NCBI GenBank assembly: GCA_016292295.1
Contig: JADNEJ010000669.1
Span: 1 to 5,926 of the forward strand
Length of the DNA stretch: 5,926 nt
Reading direction: 5' to 3'
Source: Candidatus Thiodictyon intracellulare
GTDB taxonomy: Bacteria; Pseudomonadota; Gammaproteobacteria; Chromatiales; Chromatiaceae
Shown here: piece by piece, positions 1 to 5,605 of the stretch
How the letters are laid out: every line of letters starts with the position of its first letter
How positions within the stretch are numbered: the stretch's first letter is position 1
Notes under the pieces: generated by a model
Database searches by the model: none
What the model saw: the letters and a program-made list of their open reading frames with translations, nothing else
Told to the model about the DNA's origin: nothing
Made by a program: the position numbers and the translations under genes

Positions 1-157
1 CATAAGGCGGAAGAAAGACAAGCTTGATGCGGGAATCCTTGATGTAATCTTGAACTACTTTGGAGCGGTAGTAGCGAGCGTTGTCGTAAATGACGTAGAT
101 CCAGGTCGCGACGGCGTAGATTTGCTCACGTTGCTGGAACAGGGCGATCATTGAAGT
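1..157 (-). mobile_element. IS630-family transposase fragment (truncated)
   Basis: About 50 codons read on the minus strand from about position 157 to the window edge match the catalytic core of IS630-family (Tc1/mariner-like DDE) transposases as I know the family. Recognisable pieces are ALFQQREQIY, then IYVIYDNARYYRSK with the second catalytic Asp of the DDE triad (codon 85-83), then SRIKLVFLPPY, which in the family leads into the SPNLNLIER segment carrying the final Glu. That Glu lies beyond the window. The family is usually about 340 residues, so the first half or more, including the DNA-binding helix-turn-helix and first Asp, is absent. There is no start codon of its own: the fragment continues in the reading frame of the dctP remnant to its right. 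The exact junction is uncertain within roughly 150-165. This is a remnant, not an active element, as far as can be seen here. Confidence 0.82.
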
Positions 158-1021
158 CTTGCCGCTGGCGCGGATGCCCTCCAGCGCCTTCTCGTTCTCT
201 TCCGCGGCAATCCGATTCGTCAGGACGGTCGACTCAAGCATGGCTTGTTCCAACTGGCCGCGGACATCCGCCGGCAGACCATCCCAGAATTTCTTGCTCA
301 CGATCACGGCATAACCCAGATAGCCATGCTGGATCATGGTCAGATTGGATTGTACCTCGTACATCTTCTGGGTGAACATGTTGGATGGCGGATTTTCGGT
401 GCCGTCCACCACCCCAGTGTCGAGCGCCTGATAGACCTCGGAGAAGGCAATCACCTGGGGCAGAGCGCCGAGCGCGCGCATCTGCTCCTCGAGCACCTTG
501 GAAGACTGGATGCGGAAATTCTTGCCCTTCATGTCCTCCGGCGTCGAGATCGGAAACTTGGCCGAGAACGACTTGAAGCCGTTGTCTCAGAAGGCCAGTC
601 AGACGATGCCCTTGGGCTCCAGCTTCTTCAGGATCGCGGCACCGATCGGGCCTTGGGTCACCGTGTGAAGGGCGTCATAGTCCCCGAAGATATAGGGCAG
701 ATCGAATGCCTCGAAATCCCTGACACCCAGCGGACCGAACTTGGTGAGCGAGGGCGCCAGCATCTGCATCGCACCGATCTGGAGCGCCTCCAGTTCCTCC
801 TTGTCCTTGTAGAGCGCGCTGTTGGGGTGGACCTCTACCTTCACCTTGTCACCGGTCAGCTCGGCGGCACGCTTGGCGAAGAAGTCAGCCGCCTTGCCCT
901 TGGGCGTATCGGTCGTCACCACATGGCTGAACTTGATGACGATCGGCGGCTCGGCGGCGTTGGCGCCGGTCAGCGCGCCGATGGACAGGGCCAGGCCCAG
1001 CATTAGGACAGGAAATTTCAT
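155..1021 (-). pseudogene. dctP: dctP-like TRAP transporter solute-binding protein, disrupted
   Basis: The intact family protein is a periplasmic receptor that binds C4-dicarboxylates or other organic acids and passes them to a DctQ/DctM TRAP permease. The ATG at 1021 follows GAGGAG (1034-1029, 7-nt spacer). Residues 1-22 form a Sec signal peptide ending ANA. The mature part begins with the typical IKFSHVVTTDTPKGKAADFF, followed by PNSALYKDKEE, APSLTKFGPLG and FDLPYIFGD. The frame is broken by TGA at 601-599 (codon 141) and TGA at 589-587 (codon 145, at the conserved Trp of WDNGFK). Beyond them it stays open and highly family-like for about 140 codons, with FRIQSSKVLEEQM, AFSEVYQALDTGVVDGTEN and HGYLGYAVIVSKKFWDGLP. 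The last ~40 family residues are missing and replaced by transposase sequence. No dctQ or dctM is visible. The well-kept frame suggests recent inactivation. Substrate is unknown. Confidence 0.88.
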
Positions 1022-1062
1022 TGTCTCGCTCCTCGTCGGTGTCTACCTTCGTTAGAAGCGGG

Positions 1063-1091
1063 AACATAGCCGCGCTGCGGGCGGCGGGCAA
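1063..1091 (-). promoter_or_regulatory. Putative sigma70 promoter of the dctP-like gene
   Basis: On the minus strand a -35-like TTGCCC (1091-1086) and a -10-like TATGTT (1068-1063) are separated by exactly 17 nt. Each hexamer matches consensus at four of six positions. A start site near 1056 would leave a leader of about 35 nt before the ATG at 1021. It lies just downstream of the REP-like inverted repeat that follows ihfB. The spacing is ideal but the hexamers are moderate, so this is a plausible call only. Confidence 0.4.
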
Positions 1092-1112
1092 GGTCGGCGG
1101 CGGCGCCGGACT

Positions 1113-1167
1113 GGAGTCCAAGGCTTCAGCCTTGGCGGGGTAGGCCAAGGCTGAAGCCTTGGACTCC
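1113..1167. repeat. REP-like perfect 24-bp inverted repeat
   Basis: The arms 1113-1136 and 1144-1167 are perfect reverse complements over 24 bp, around a 7-nt loop (GGGGTAG). Each arm is itself nearly palindromic: CCAAGGCT-TC-AGCCTTGG can fold into an 8-bp stem. Each begins GGAG on its own strand, so the pair looks like two convergent REP-type units, each a short GGAG head followed by a palindrome. This is the organisation described for REP sequences mobilised by RAYT (TnpA-REP) transposases. It lies 17 nt past the ihfB stop and could act as a transcript end or mRNA-stabilising structure. No T-run follows on either strand, so it is not a classical intrinsic terminator. Confidence 0.85.
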
Positions 1168-1173
1168 GCGTGG

Positions 1174-1200
1174 CGTCGGCGGCCTCAGCCGCGCGCGACG
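1174..1200. repeat. REP-core-like hairpin overlapping the ihfB stop codon
   Basis: CGTCGGCGGC (1174-1183) pairs with GCCGC (1188-1192) and CGACG (1196-1200), with a 4-nt loop CTCA and a 3-nt bulge. The central GCGGCCTCAGCCGC (1179-1192) differs by one base from the core GCGGCTTCAGCCGC of the repeat at 5701-5714. The ihfB TGA (1187-1185) sits in the loop and adjacent stem. The pairing is directly visible. Membership in the same repeat family is inferred and could be chance in GC-rich DNA. Confidence 0.5.
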
Positions 1201-1529
1201 ACGGTGCACTTGAGCTCGGTCGGTGCCTCGTCCTTGCGGTCGGCCTCGAAGGCATCGTTGACCCGATCGCGCAGTTCCTTGCCGGGCTTGAAATGCGGGA
1301 CGTGCTTACCGGCCAGGGAAACAGCGTCCCCGGTTTTGGGGTTGCGTCCGATCCGCGGCGGGCGAAAGTGCAGTGAGAAGCTGCCGAATCCGCGGATTTC
1401 GATCCGCTCACCGCCGGCCAGGGCCGCGCTCATGCGGTCGATGACCTTACGCACGGCCTCTTCCACGTCCTTATAGGGCAGGTGATCCTGCTCAGCTGCC
1501 AGCACATCGATCAGCTCGGATTTCGTCAT
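1185..1529 (-). CDS. ihfB: Integration host factor subunit beta
   Basis: This is the beta subunit of the IHF heterodimer, a nucleoid protein that bends DNA sharply at specific sites and assists transcription, replication and recombination. Residues 1-90 closely follow E. coli Ihf[38 protein letters not shown] and [14 protein letters not shown]. Pro64, which intercalates into DNA, is in place, as are Glu44 and Arg46, the beta residues tied to site recognition in E. coli. The start is an ATG with AAGGA about 8-10 nt upstream. The protein is 114 residues against about 94 in E. coli. The extra tail (from about residue 91: [24 protein letters not shown]) is not recognisable as a domain, and its stop codon lies in a REP-like hairpin. 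ihfB follows rpsA as in E. coli but sits behind a terminator, so it probably needs its own promoter. I found no convincing one. Confidence 0.96.
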   Translation of the reverse strand: MTKSELIDVLAAEQDHLPYKDVEEAVRKVIDRMSAALAGGERIEIRGFGSFSLHFRPPRIGRNPKTGDAVSLAGKHVPHFKPGKELRDRVNDAFEADRKDEAPTELKCTVVARG

Positions 1530-1590
1530 GGTGTCGATTCCTTTTCTTTAGGAAGGGGGCCCGGGGCCATACCCCTGGGGGTCACCAGGG

Positions 1591-1619
1591 AAAACCGGGG
1601 GGGCCGAGCGGCCCCCCCG
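1591..1619 (-). terminator. Intrinsic terminator after rpsA
   Basis: On the minus strand a 10-bp stem (1619-1610 with 1605-1596) containing seven consecutive G:C pairs in a run, closed by a 4-nt loop (1609-1606), is followed after one base by TTTT (1594-1591). It starts 27 nt past the rpsA stop. Stem strength, small loop and the U-tract fit a Rho-independent terminator reading leftward. It should end most aroA-cmk-rpsA transcripts before ihfB. The U-tract is short, so some readthrough into ihfB is possible. Confidence 0.82.
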
Positions 1620-1646
1620 ACCAGGTCTAAAGGAACCCGGCGCACA

Positions 1647-3326
1647 TCAGTCACGCTGGGCCTCCTCCATCTGCTCTCTCAGGAGATCGCCCAAGGTCGT
1701 GGCACCGCCGGAGATGTCGCGCGCATAGCCCTTGATCGCCGCCTGCTCTTCATCCTGATCCTTAGCCTTGATCGAGAGCGAGATGGTGCGGTTCTTGCGA
1801 TCCACGCCCATGAACTTGGCCTCGATCTCGTCGCCCAACTTGAGCACGGCCCGGGCATCTTCCACCCGATCGCGCGAGATCTCGGAGGAGCGCAGGTAGC
1901 CCTCGACCCCATCGCCCAGGGCGATGATGGCGCCCTTGGCGTCGATCTCGGTGATGGCACCGACCACGAAGCTGCCCTTTTCGTGAATAGCCACGAAGCT
2001 GGAGAAGGGGTCGCGGTCGAGTTGCTTGACGCCCAAGGAGATGCGCTCGCGCTCCGGGTCCACCGATAGGACCACGGTTTCAAGTTCGTCGCCCTTCTTG
2101 TAGCGGCGTAGGGCCTGCTCACCGGGCTCGTCCCAGGAGATATCCGACAGATGCACCAGGCCGTCGATACCGCCGTCCAGGCCGATGAAGATACCGAAGT
2201 CGGTGATCGACTTGATCTTGCCGGAGACGTGGTCACCCTTCTTGTGGGTGATGCCGAACTCGTCCCAGGGGTTCATCGCGCACTGCTTGATGCCGAGCGA
2301 GATGCGGCGACGCTCCTCGTCGATATCCAGCACCATGACCTCCACCTCGTCGCCCAGGTTGACGACCTTACTGAGGTGGATGTTTTTGTTGGTCCAGTCC
2401 ATCTCGGAGACGTGCACCAGGCCCTCGACACCCTCCTCGATCTCCACGAAGCAGCCGTAATCGGCGATATTCGTGACCTTGCCGAAGACCCGGGTGTGCT
2501 CGGGGTAGCGGCGCGAGATATTGACCCAGGGGTCCTCGCCCATCTGCTTGAGTCCCAGCGATACACGCTGACGGTCGCGGTCGAATTTCAGGACCTTGAC
2601 CTGGATCTCCTGACCGATCTCGACCACTTCGGCGGGGTGCTTGACGCGCCGCCAGGCCATGTCGGTGATGTGCAGCAGTCCGTCGATACCGCCCAAGTCC
2701 AGGAAGGCACCGTAGTCGGTCAGGTTCTTGACGACACCCGTGACCTCCTGACCCTCCTCCAGGTTCTTCAGGAGTTGATCACGCTCGGCGCTGTATTCCT
2801 CTTCCACGACCGCGCGGCGGGAGACCACCACGTTATTGCGCTTGCGGTCCAGCTTGATGACCTTGAATTCCTGCTCCTTGCCTTCCAGGTAGGTGGTATC
2901 GCGGACCGGGCGTACGTCCACGAGCGAGCCGGGAAGGAAGGCGCGCACGGTACCTAATTCGACCGTGAAACCGCCCTTGACCTTGCCGTTGATCAGGCCC
3001 TTGACTGTGTCGCCGGCCTCGAACGCCTTCTCCAGATAGTCCCAGGCGGCGAAGCGCTTGGCCTTCTCGCGGGACAACCGGGTGACACCGAAACCATCCT
3101 CGACGGCATCGAGTGCGACCTGTACCTCATCGCCGACCGCCACTTCCAGTTGGCCATCGGGGCCGATGAACTGGCTCTTGGGGATCATGCCCTCGGATTT
3201 GAGTCCGGCATTGATCACCACGCTGTCGCTGGTTATCTCCACCACGGTACCGATGACGATGGTCCCGGGCTGGAGCTGGGTGGCACTTAGACTTTGTTCG
3301 AATAAATCAGCAAAACTTTCGGTCAT
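1647..3326 (-). CDS. rpsA: 30S ribosomal protein S1
   Basis: S1 is the large mRNA-binding protein of the 30S subunit. It captures and unfolds mRNA for initiation, above all on messages with weak Shine-Dalgarno sequences. The 559-residue length matches E. coli S1 (557). Six S1/OB-fold repeats are visible at about residues 20-88, 106-172, 192-260, 277-347, 364-434 and 451-519. Repeats 3-6 carry the typical [59 protein letters not shown] and [20 protein letters not shown] blocks with RISLG-type ends. Repeats 1-2, which bind the ribosome rather than RNA, are more divergent, as expected. The N terminus [13 protein letters not shown] is the family start. The only nearby Shine-Dalgarno-like bases are AGGT 12 nt upstream, as weak as in other gammaproteobacterial rpsA genes. 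It lies 116 nt after cmk and ends at a terminator. Confidence 0.99.
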   Translation of the reverse strand: MTESFADLFEQSLSATQLQPGTIVIGTVVEITSDSVVINAGLKSEGMIPKSQFIGPDGQLEVAVGDEVQVALDAVEDGFGVTRLSREKAKRFAAWDYLEKAFEAGDTVKGLINGKVKGGFTVELGTVRAFLPGSLVDVRPVRDTTYLEGKEQEFKVIKLDRKRNNVVVSRRAVVEEEYSAERDQLLKNLEEGQEVTGVVKNLTDYGAFLDLGGIDGLLHITDMAWRRVKHPAEVVEIGQEIQVKVLKFDRDRQRVSLGLKQMGEDPWVNISRRYPEHTRVFGKVTNIADYGCFVEIEEGVEGLVHVSEMDWTNKNIHLSKVVNLGDEVEVMVLDIDEERRRISLGIKQCAMNPWDEFGITHKKGDHVSGKIKSITDFGIFIGLDGGIDGLVHLSDISWDEPGEQALRRYKKGDELETVVLSVDPERERISLGVKQLDRDPFSSFVAIHEKGSFVVGAITEIDAKGAIIALGDGVEGYLRSSEISRDRVEDARAVLKLGDEIEAKFMGVDRKNRTISLSIKAKDQDEEQAAIKGYARDISGGATTLGDLLREQMEEAQRD

Positions 3327-3442
3327 GGGAAACTGTTTACCTAGGGGAGGCGCGCTGTCCCGTCCCTTCCGGGGCGGGGGGGAAGTGGATTGAACTCAAG
3401 GCCGACGCGCACCGCGCCGTTCCTTCCGATGGTGCACCGGGA
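3327..3442 (-). promoter_or_regulatory. rpsA 5' leader with GGAA-loop hairpin
   Basis: The 116 nt between cmk and rpsA contain, on the minus strand, an 8-bp stem with one A-C mismatch (3378-3371 with 3366-3359) closed by the tetraloop GGAA (3370-3367), 32 nt upstream of the rpsA ATG. A second GGA-rich stretch, CGGAAGGA, lies near 3430-3423. In E. coli, rpsA lacks a good Shine-Dalgarno and is translated and autoregulated by S1 through leader hairpins with GGA in their loops. The arrangement here is compatible with that mechanism, but pairing was judged by eye and autoregulation is inference. No clear promoter was seen in this stretch. Confidence 0.45.
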
Positions 3443-4204
3443 CTAACCGGGCACCGCTTCCAGGCCGCCGCCGTTTGCATCGGCGGCAACCTGATGGAAC
3501 TGGTCCGGAAAGACGCGCCTCACCTCTTCCAGGACCCGTTCAAATACGTCATCGGCGGACATCGCGGTGGAATCGACCAGCACCGCCCCCGCCGCCGCCC
3601 TCAGCGGCGCCACCGGCCGGTCGCGGTCACGCGCGTCCCGTTGGCGGACAGCCTCCACGAGGAGGGGAAGGTTAACATTAAACCCCTTTTTCATCAACTG
3701 TTTATATCGACGCTCGGCGCGCTCTTGGGCGCTGGCGTCGAGAAATACCTTCAAACGAGCCCGAGAGAACACCAGGGTCCCCATATCGCGGCCATCCGCC
3801 ACCAGCCCCGGGGGGCGCACCTGACGCCGTTGCCAGTCCAAGAGCGCCGCGCGCACCATAGGATGGACGGCCACCCGCGAGGCGGCCAGTCCGGCGGTCT
3901 CGGTGCGGATCAGGTCGCCTAAATCCTCACCCTCGAGGAGGACCCGTCCCGCGGCGAAGCCGATTCCCAGGTTGGCCGCGAGCCCAGCCAGGGCCGTCTC
4001 ATCGTCCAGGTCAATCCCGTCCCGCCCGGCGGCCAGGCCCAGCACCCGATACAGCGCCCCACTGTCCAGACAGTACCAACCCAGGTGCGCGGCCAGGCGC
4101 GCGGCCAGGGTTCCCTTCCCGGTCCCCGAAGGGCCGTCGATCGTGATCACCGGGACCGCCGCACCCCCGTCGGGCTGCGCTTCTGCACCGTTGTCCGCCG
4201 TCAT
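3443..4204 (-). CDS. cmk: Cytidylate (CMP/dCMP) kinase
   Basis: Cmk phosphorylates CMP and dCMP with ATP, recycling pyrimidine nucleotides in the cytosol. Residue numbers are for the 253-residue protein starting at the ATG at 4204. The P-loop GPSGTGKGT is at 24-32, DSGALYR at 47-53, the CMP-site motif GRDMGT at 138-143, FLDASAQERAERR at 154-166, and the lid-type RDARDRDRPVAPL at 189-201. The protein is slightly longer than E. coli Cmk (227), through about 18 extra N-terminal residues and a Gly/Ala-rich C-terminal tail. An upstream TTG at 4210 gives two more residues but lies only 2 nt from the Shine-Dalgarno, so the ATG is preferred. This ATG overlaps the aroA stop as ATGA, which predicts translational coupling. 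The stop is TAG. It is cotranscribed with aroA and probably rpsA. Confidence 0.97.
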   Translation of the reverse strand: MTADNGAEAQPDGGAAVPVITIDGPSGTGKGTLAARLAAHLGWYCLDSGALYRVLGLAAGRDGIDLDDETALAGLAANLGIGFAAGRVLLEGEDLGDLIRTETAGLAASRVAVHPMVRAALLDWQRRQVRPPGLVADGRDMGTLVFSRARLKVFLDASAQERAERRYKQLMKKGFNVNLPLLVEAVRQRDARDRDRPVAPLRAAAGAVLVDSTAMSADDVFERVLEEVRRVFPDQFHQVAADANGGGLEAVPG

Positions 4205-5532
4205 CCCCAAAGCTCCTCGATCCCCAACCCCACCGACTCCGCCAACCGCGCAAACCCCGGAAAGGATGTCTCCACATTGGCGCAGTCGCGGATCTCGATC
4301 GGACCGCCGGCGCGCAGCCCGGCGATGGCAAAGGACATGGCAATGCGGTGATCGCCATGGGCCGCGACCGTGCCGGATCCGAGCGACCCGCCGCGGATGC
4401 GGATGCCGTCGGGTCGCGGATCGGCCTCAATCCCCAAGGCGGTCAGGCCCGCGGCCATCACCGCAATCCGGTCGCTCTCCTTGACCCGCAGTTCCGCGGC
4501 CCCCGTCAGCACCGTCTCACCGGTCGCGCAGGCGGCCGCGATGAAGATCGCCGGGAACTCATCAATAGCCAGCGGCACCTGCTCCACCGGGATGCGGATA
4601 CCCTTAAGCGGCGCCGCGCGCACCCGCAGGTCCGCCACCGGCTCGGCCCCGGCCAGACGTTCATCGAGCATCGTGATGTCAGCCCCCATGGCGCGCAATA
4701 TAGCGATCACGCCCAGGCGCGTCGGGTTGATACCGACCCCTGTGAGTGTCAGGTCAGAACCTGCGGCGATGCTCGCCCCGACCAGGAAAAAGGCGGCGGA
4801 CGAGAGGTCCGCCGGAACCGCAATCCGGCCGCCGGTCAGCTGGCCGCCGCCGCGCAGACAAACGCGGTGGCCGGTGCGCCGCACCTCATAACCGAAGCCG
4901 CGGAGCATCAGCTCGGTATGGTCGCGAGTCGGCGCCGGCTCGGTCACGCAGGTCTCGCCCTCGGCATAGAGCCCGGCCAGGAGCAGGCTCGACTTGACCT
5001 GGGCGCTCGCGACCGGCATACGATAATTGATACCCCGCAGACCGGCCATCGGGACTACCTTCAGCGGTGCGGTGCCAGCCGCGTTGGTCTCGATCTGCGC
5101 GCCCATGAGCCCAAGGGGCTCAGTAACCCGGCGCATTGGCCGCCGAGAGAGCGAAGCATCGCCGATGAGCGTTGTCGCAAAGGACTGACCGGCCAGGAGC
5201 CCCGCCAGCAGGCGCATGGAGGTACCCGAGTTGCCCATATCGAGCGGCCCGTCGGGGGCCTTAAGGCCTCTTAGCCCGATCCCCTGCACCAGCACCAGGC
5301 CCGCGTCCGGCCCTGTGATCGCGACCCCCAGGCGGCGCAACGCGCGCAGTGTCGCCAGCGCGTCGGCCCCCTCCAGGAAGCCCTCGACCCGCGTCTCACC
5401 CGCGGCGATCGCCGCCAGCATGACCGCGCGATGCGAGATGGACTTGTCCCCCGGCACCCGCAGCCACCCGTGAAGGCCGTGCCCCGCGGGGTCGGGGGTG
5501 ACCAGAAATCGAAGGTCGGGCTGAAAATCCAA
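4201..5532 (-). CDS. aroA: 3-phosphoshikimate 1-carboxyvinyltransferase (EPSP synthase), class II-like
   Basis: AroA condenses shikimate-3-phosphate with phosphoenolpyruvate to EPSP, the sixth step of the shikimate pathway. All four signatures used to define class II enzymes are present: GDKS (28-31), SAQVK (176-180), RDHTE (203-207) and NPTR (269-272). Further conserved blocks are GNSGTSMR (100-107), GDASLSRRPM (124-133), IDEFP (323-327, with the catalytic Asp), LRVKESDRI (348-356) and HGDHR (392-396). The 443-residue length is normal. The Gly in GNSGT, equivalent to E. coli Gly96, is kept, whereas the glyphosate-tolerant CP4 enzyme has Ala there, so tolerance cannot be assumed. The start is a TTG at 5532, 5 nt after GGAG. 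No in-frame ATG occurs before the conserved GDKS region, and the N-terminal run into LRVPGDKSISHRA fits the family. It is the first gene of the operon, and its stop overlaps the cmk start. Confidence 0.97.
   Translation of the reverse strand: MDFQPDLRFLVTPDPAGHGLHGWLRVPGDKSISHRAVMLAAIAAGETRVEGFLEGADALATLRALRRLGVAITGPDAGLVLVQGIGLRGLKAPDGPLDMGNSGTSMRLLAGLLAGQSFATTLIGDASLSRRPMRRVTEPLGLMGAQIETNAAGTAPLKVVPMAGLRGINYRMPVASAQVKSSLLLAGLYAEGETCVTEPAPTRDHTELMLRGFGYEVRRTGHRVCLRGGGQLTGGRIAVPADLSSAAFFLVGASIAAGSDLTLTGVGINPTRLGVIAILRAMGADITMLDERLAGAEPVADLRVRAAPLKGIRIPVEQVPLAIDEFPAIFIAAACATGETVLTGAAELRVKESDRIAVMAAGLTALGIEADPRPDGIRIRGGSLGSGTVAAHGDHRIAMSFAIAGLRAGGPIEIRDCANVETSFPGFARLAESVGLGIEELWG
4213..4217 (-). 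promoter_or_regulatory. cmk ribosome binding site
   Basis: AGGAG on the minus strand (4217-4213), inside the last aroA codons, lies 8 nt upstream of the ATG at 4204 and only 2 nt from the alternative TTG at 4210. It therefore decides the cmk start in favour of the ATG that overlaps the aroA stop codon. Confidence 0.8.
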
Positions 5533-5537
5533 GAATG

Positions 5538-5541
5538 CTCC
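5538..5541 (-). promoter_or_regulatory. aroA ribosome binding site supporting the TTG start
   Basis: GGAG (5541-5538, in CCGGAG) lies 5 nt upstream of the TTG at 5532. It supports use of that TTG, since the first in-frame ATG lies beyond the conserved GDKSISHR motif and would give a non-functional protein. Confidence 0.65.
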
Positions 5542-5576
5542 GGGGGCGCCGCGCTGAGACTGGAGTAAAGCGGGCC

Positions 5577-5605
5577 ATTCTAGCTCCCCGGCTGCGATGG
5601 GTAAA
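5577..5605 (-). promoter_or_regulatory. Sigma70-type promoter of the aroA-cmk-rpsA operon
   Basis: On the minus strand TTTACC (5605-5600, four of six matches to the -35 consensus) and TAGAAT (5582-5577, five of six matches to the -10) are separated by exactly 17 nt. A start site near 5570 would leave a leader of about 38 nt before the aroA TTG. It is the best promoter-like pair I saw in the window and sits where the operon needs one. Confidence 0.7.

Noticed and set aside
587..601. Selenocysteine or TGA-to-Trp recoding in dctP
   Set aside because: DctP is not a known selenoprotein family, no SECIS-like hairpin directly after the TGA was evident, and TGA ends aroA, rpsA and ihfB in this window.
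245..1006. Long plus-strand open frame (253 codons) opposite dctP
   Set aside because: It is antisense to a recognisable DctP sequence, has no family resemblance (Leu/Gly/Arg/His-rich), and crosses the dctP/IS630-side sequence as a typical GC-rich shadow frame.
1482..2957. Plus-strand frames of 195 and 268 codons opposite rpsA
   Set aside because: They are antisense shadows of the S1 repeats. Their composition (Asp/Leu/Val/His-rich) mirrors the reverse complement of S1 codons.
3670..3715. AT-rich patch inside cmk as an internal rpsA promoter
   Set aside because: TTTAAT and TTGATG are present on the minus strand but only 9 nt apart, and the patch encodes the conserved YKQLMKKGFNVN segment. 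No properly spaced hexamer pair was found.
4348..5274. Plus-strand frame of 308 codons opposite aroA
   Set aside because: It lies wholly antisense to an unmistakable EPSP synthase and has no recognisable domain.
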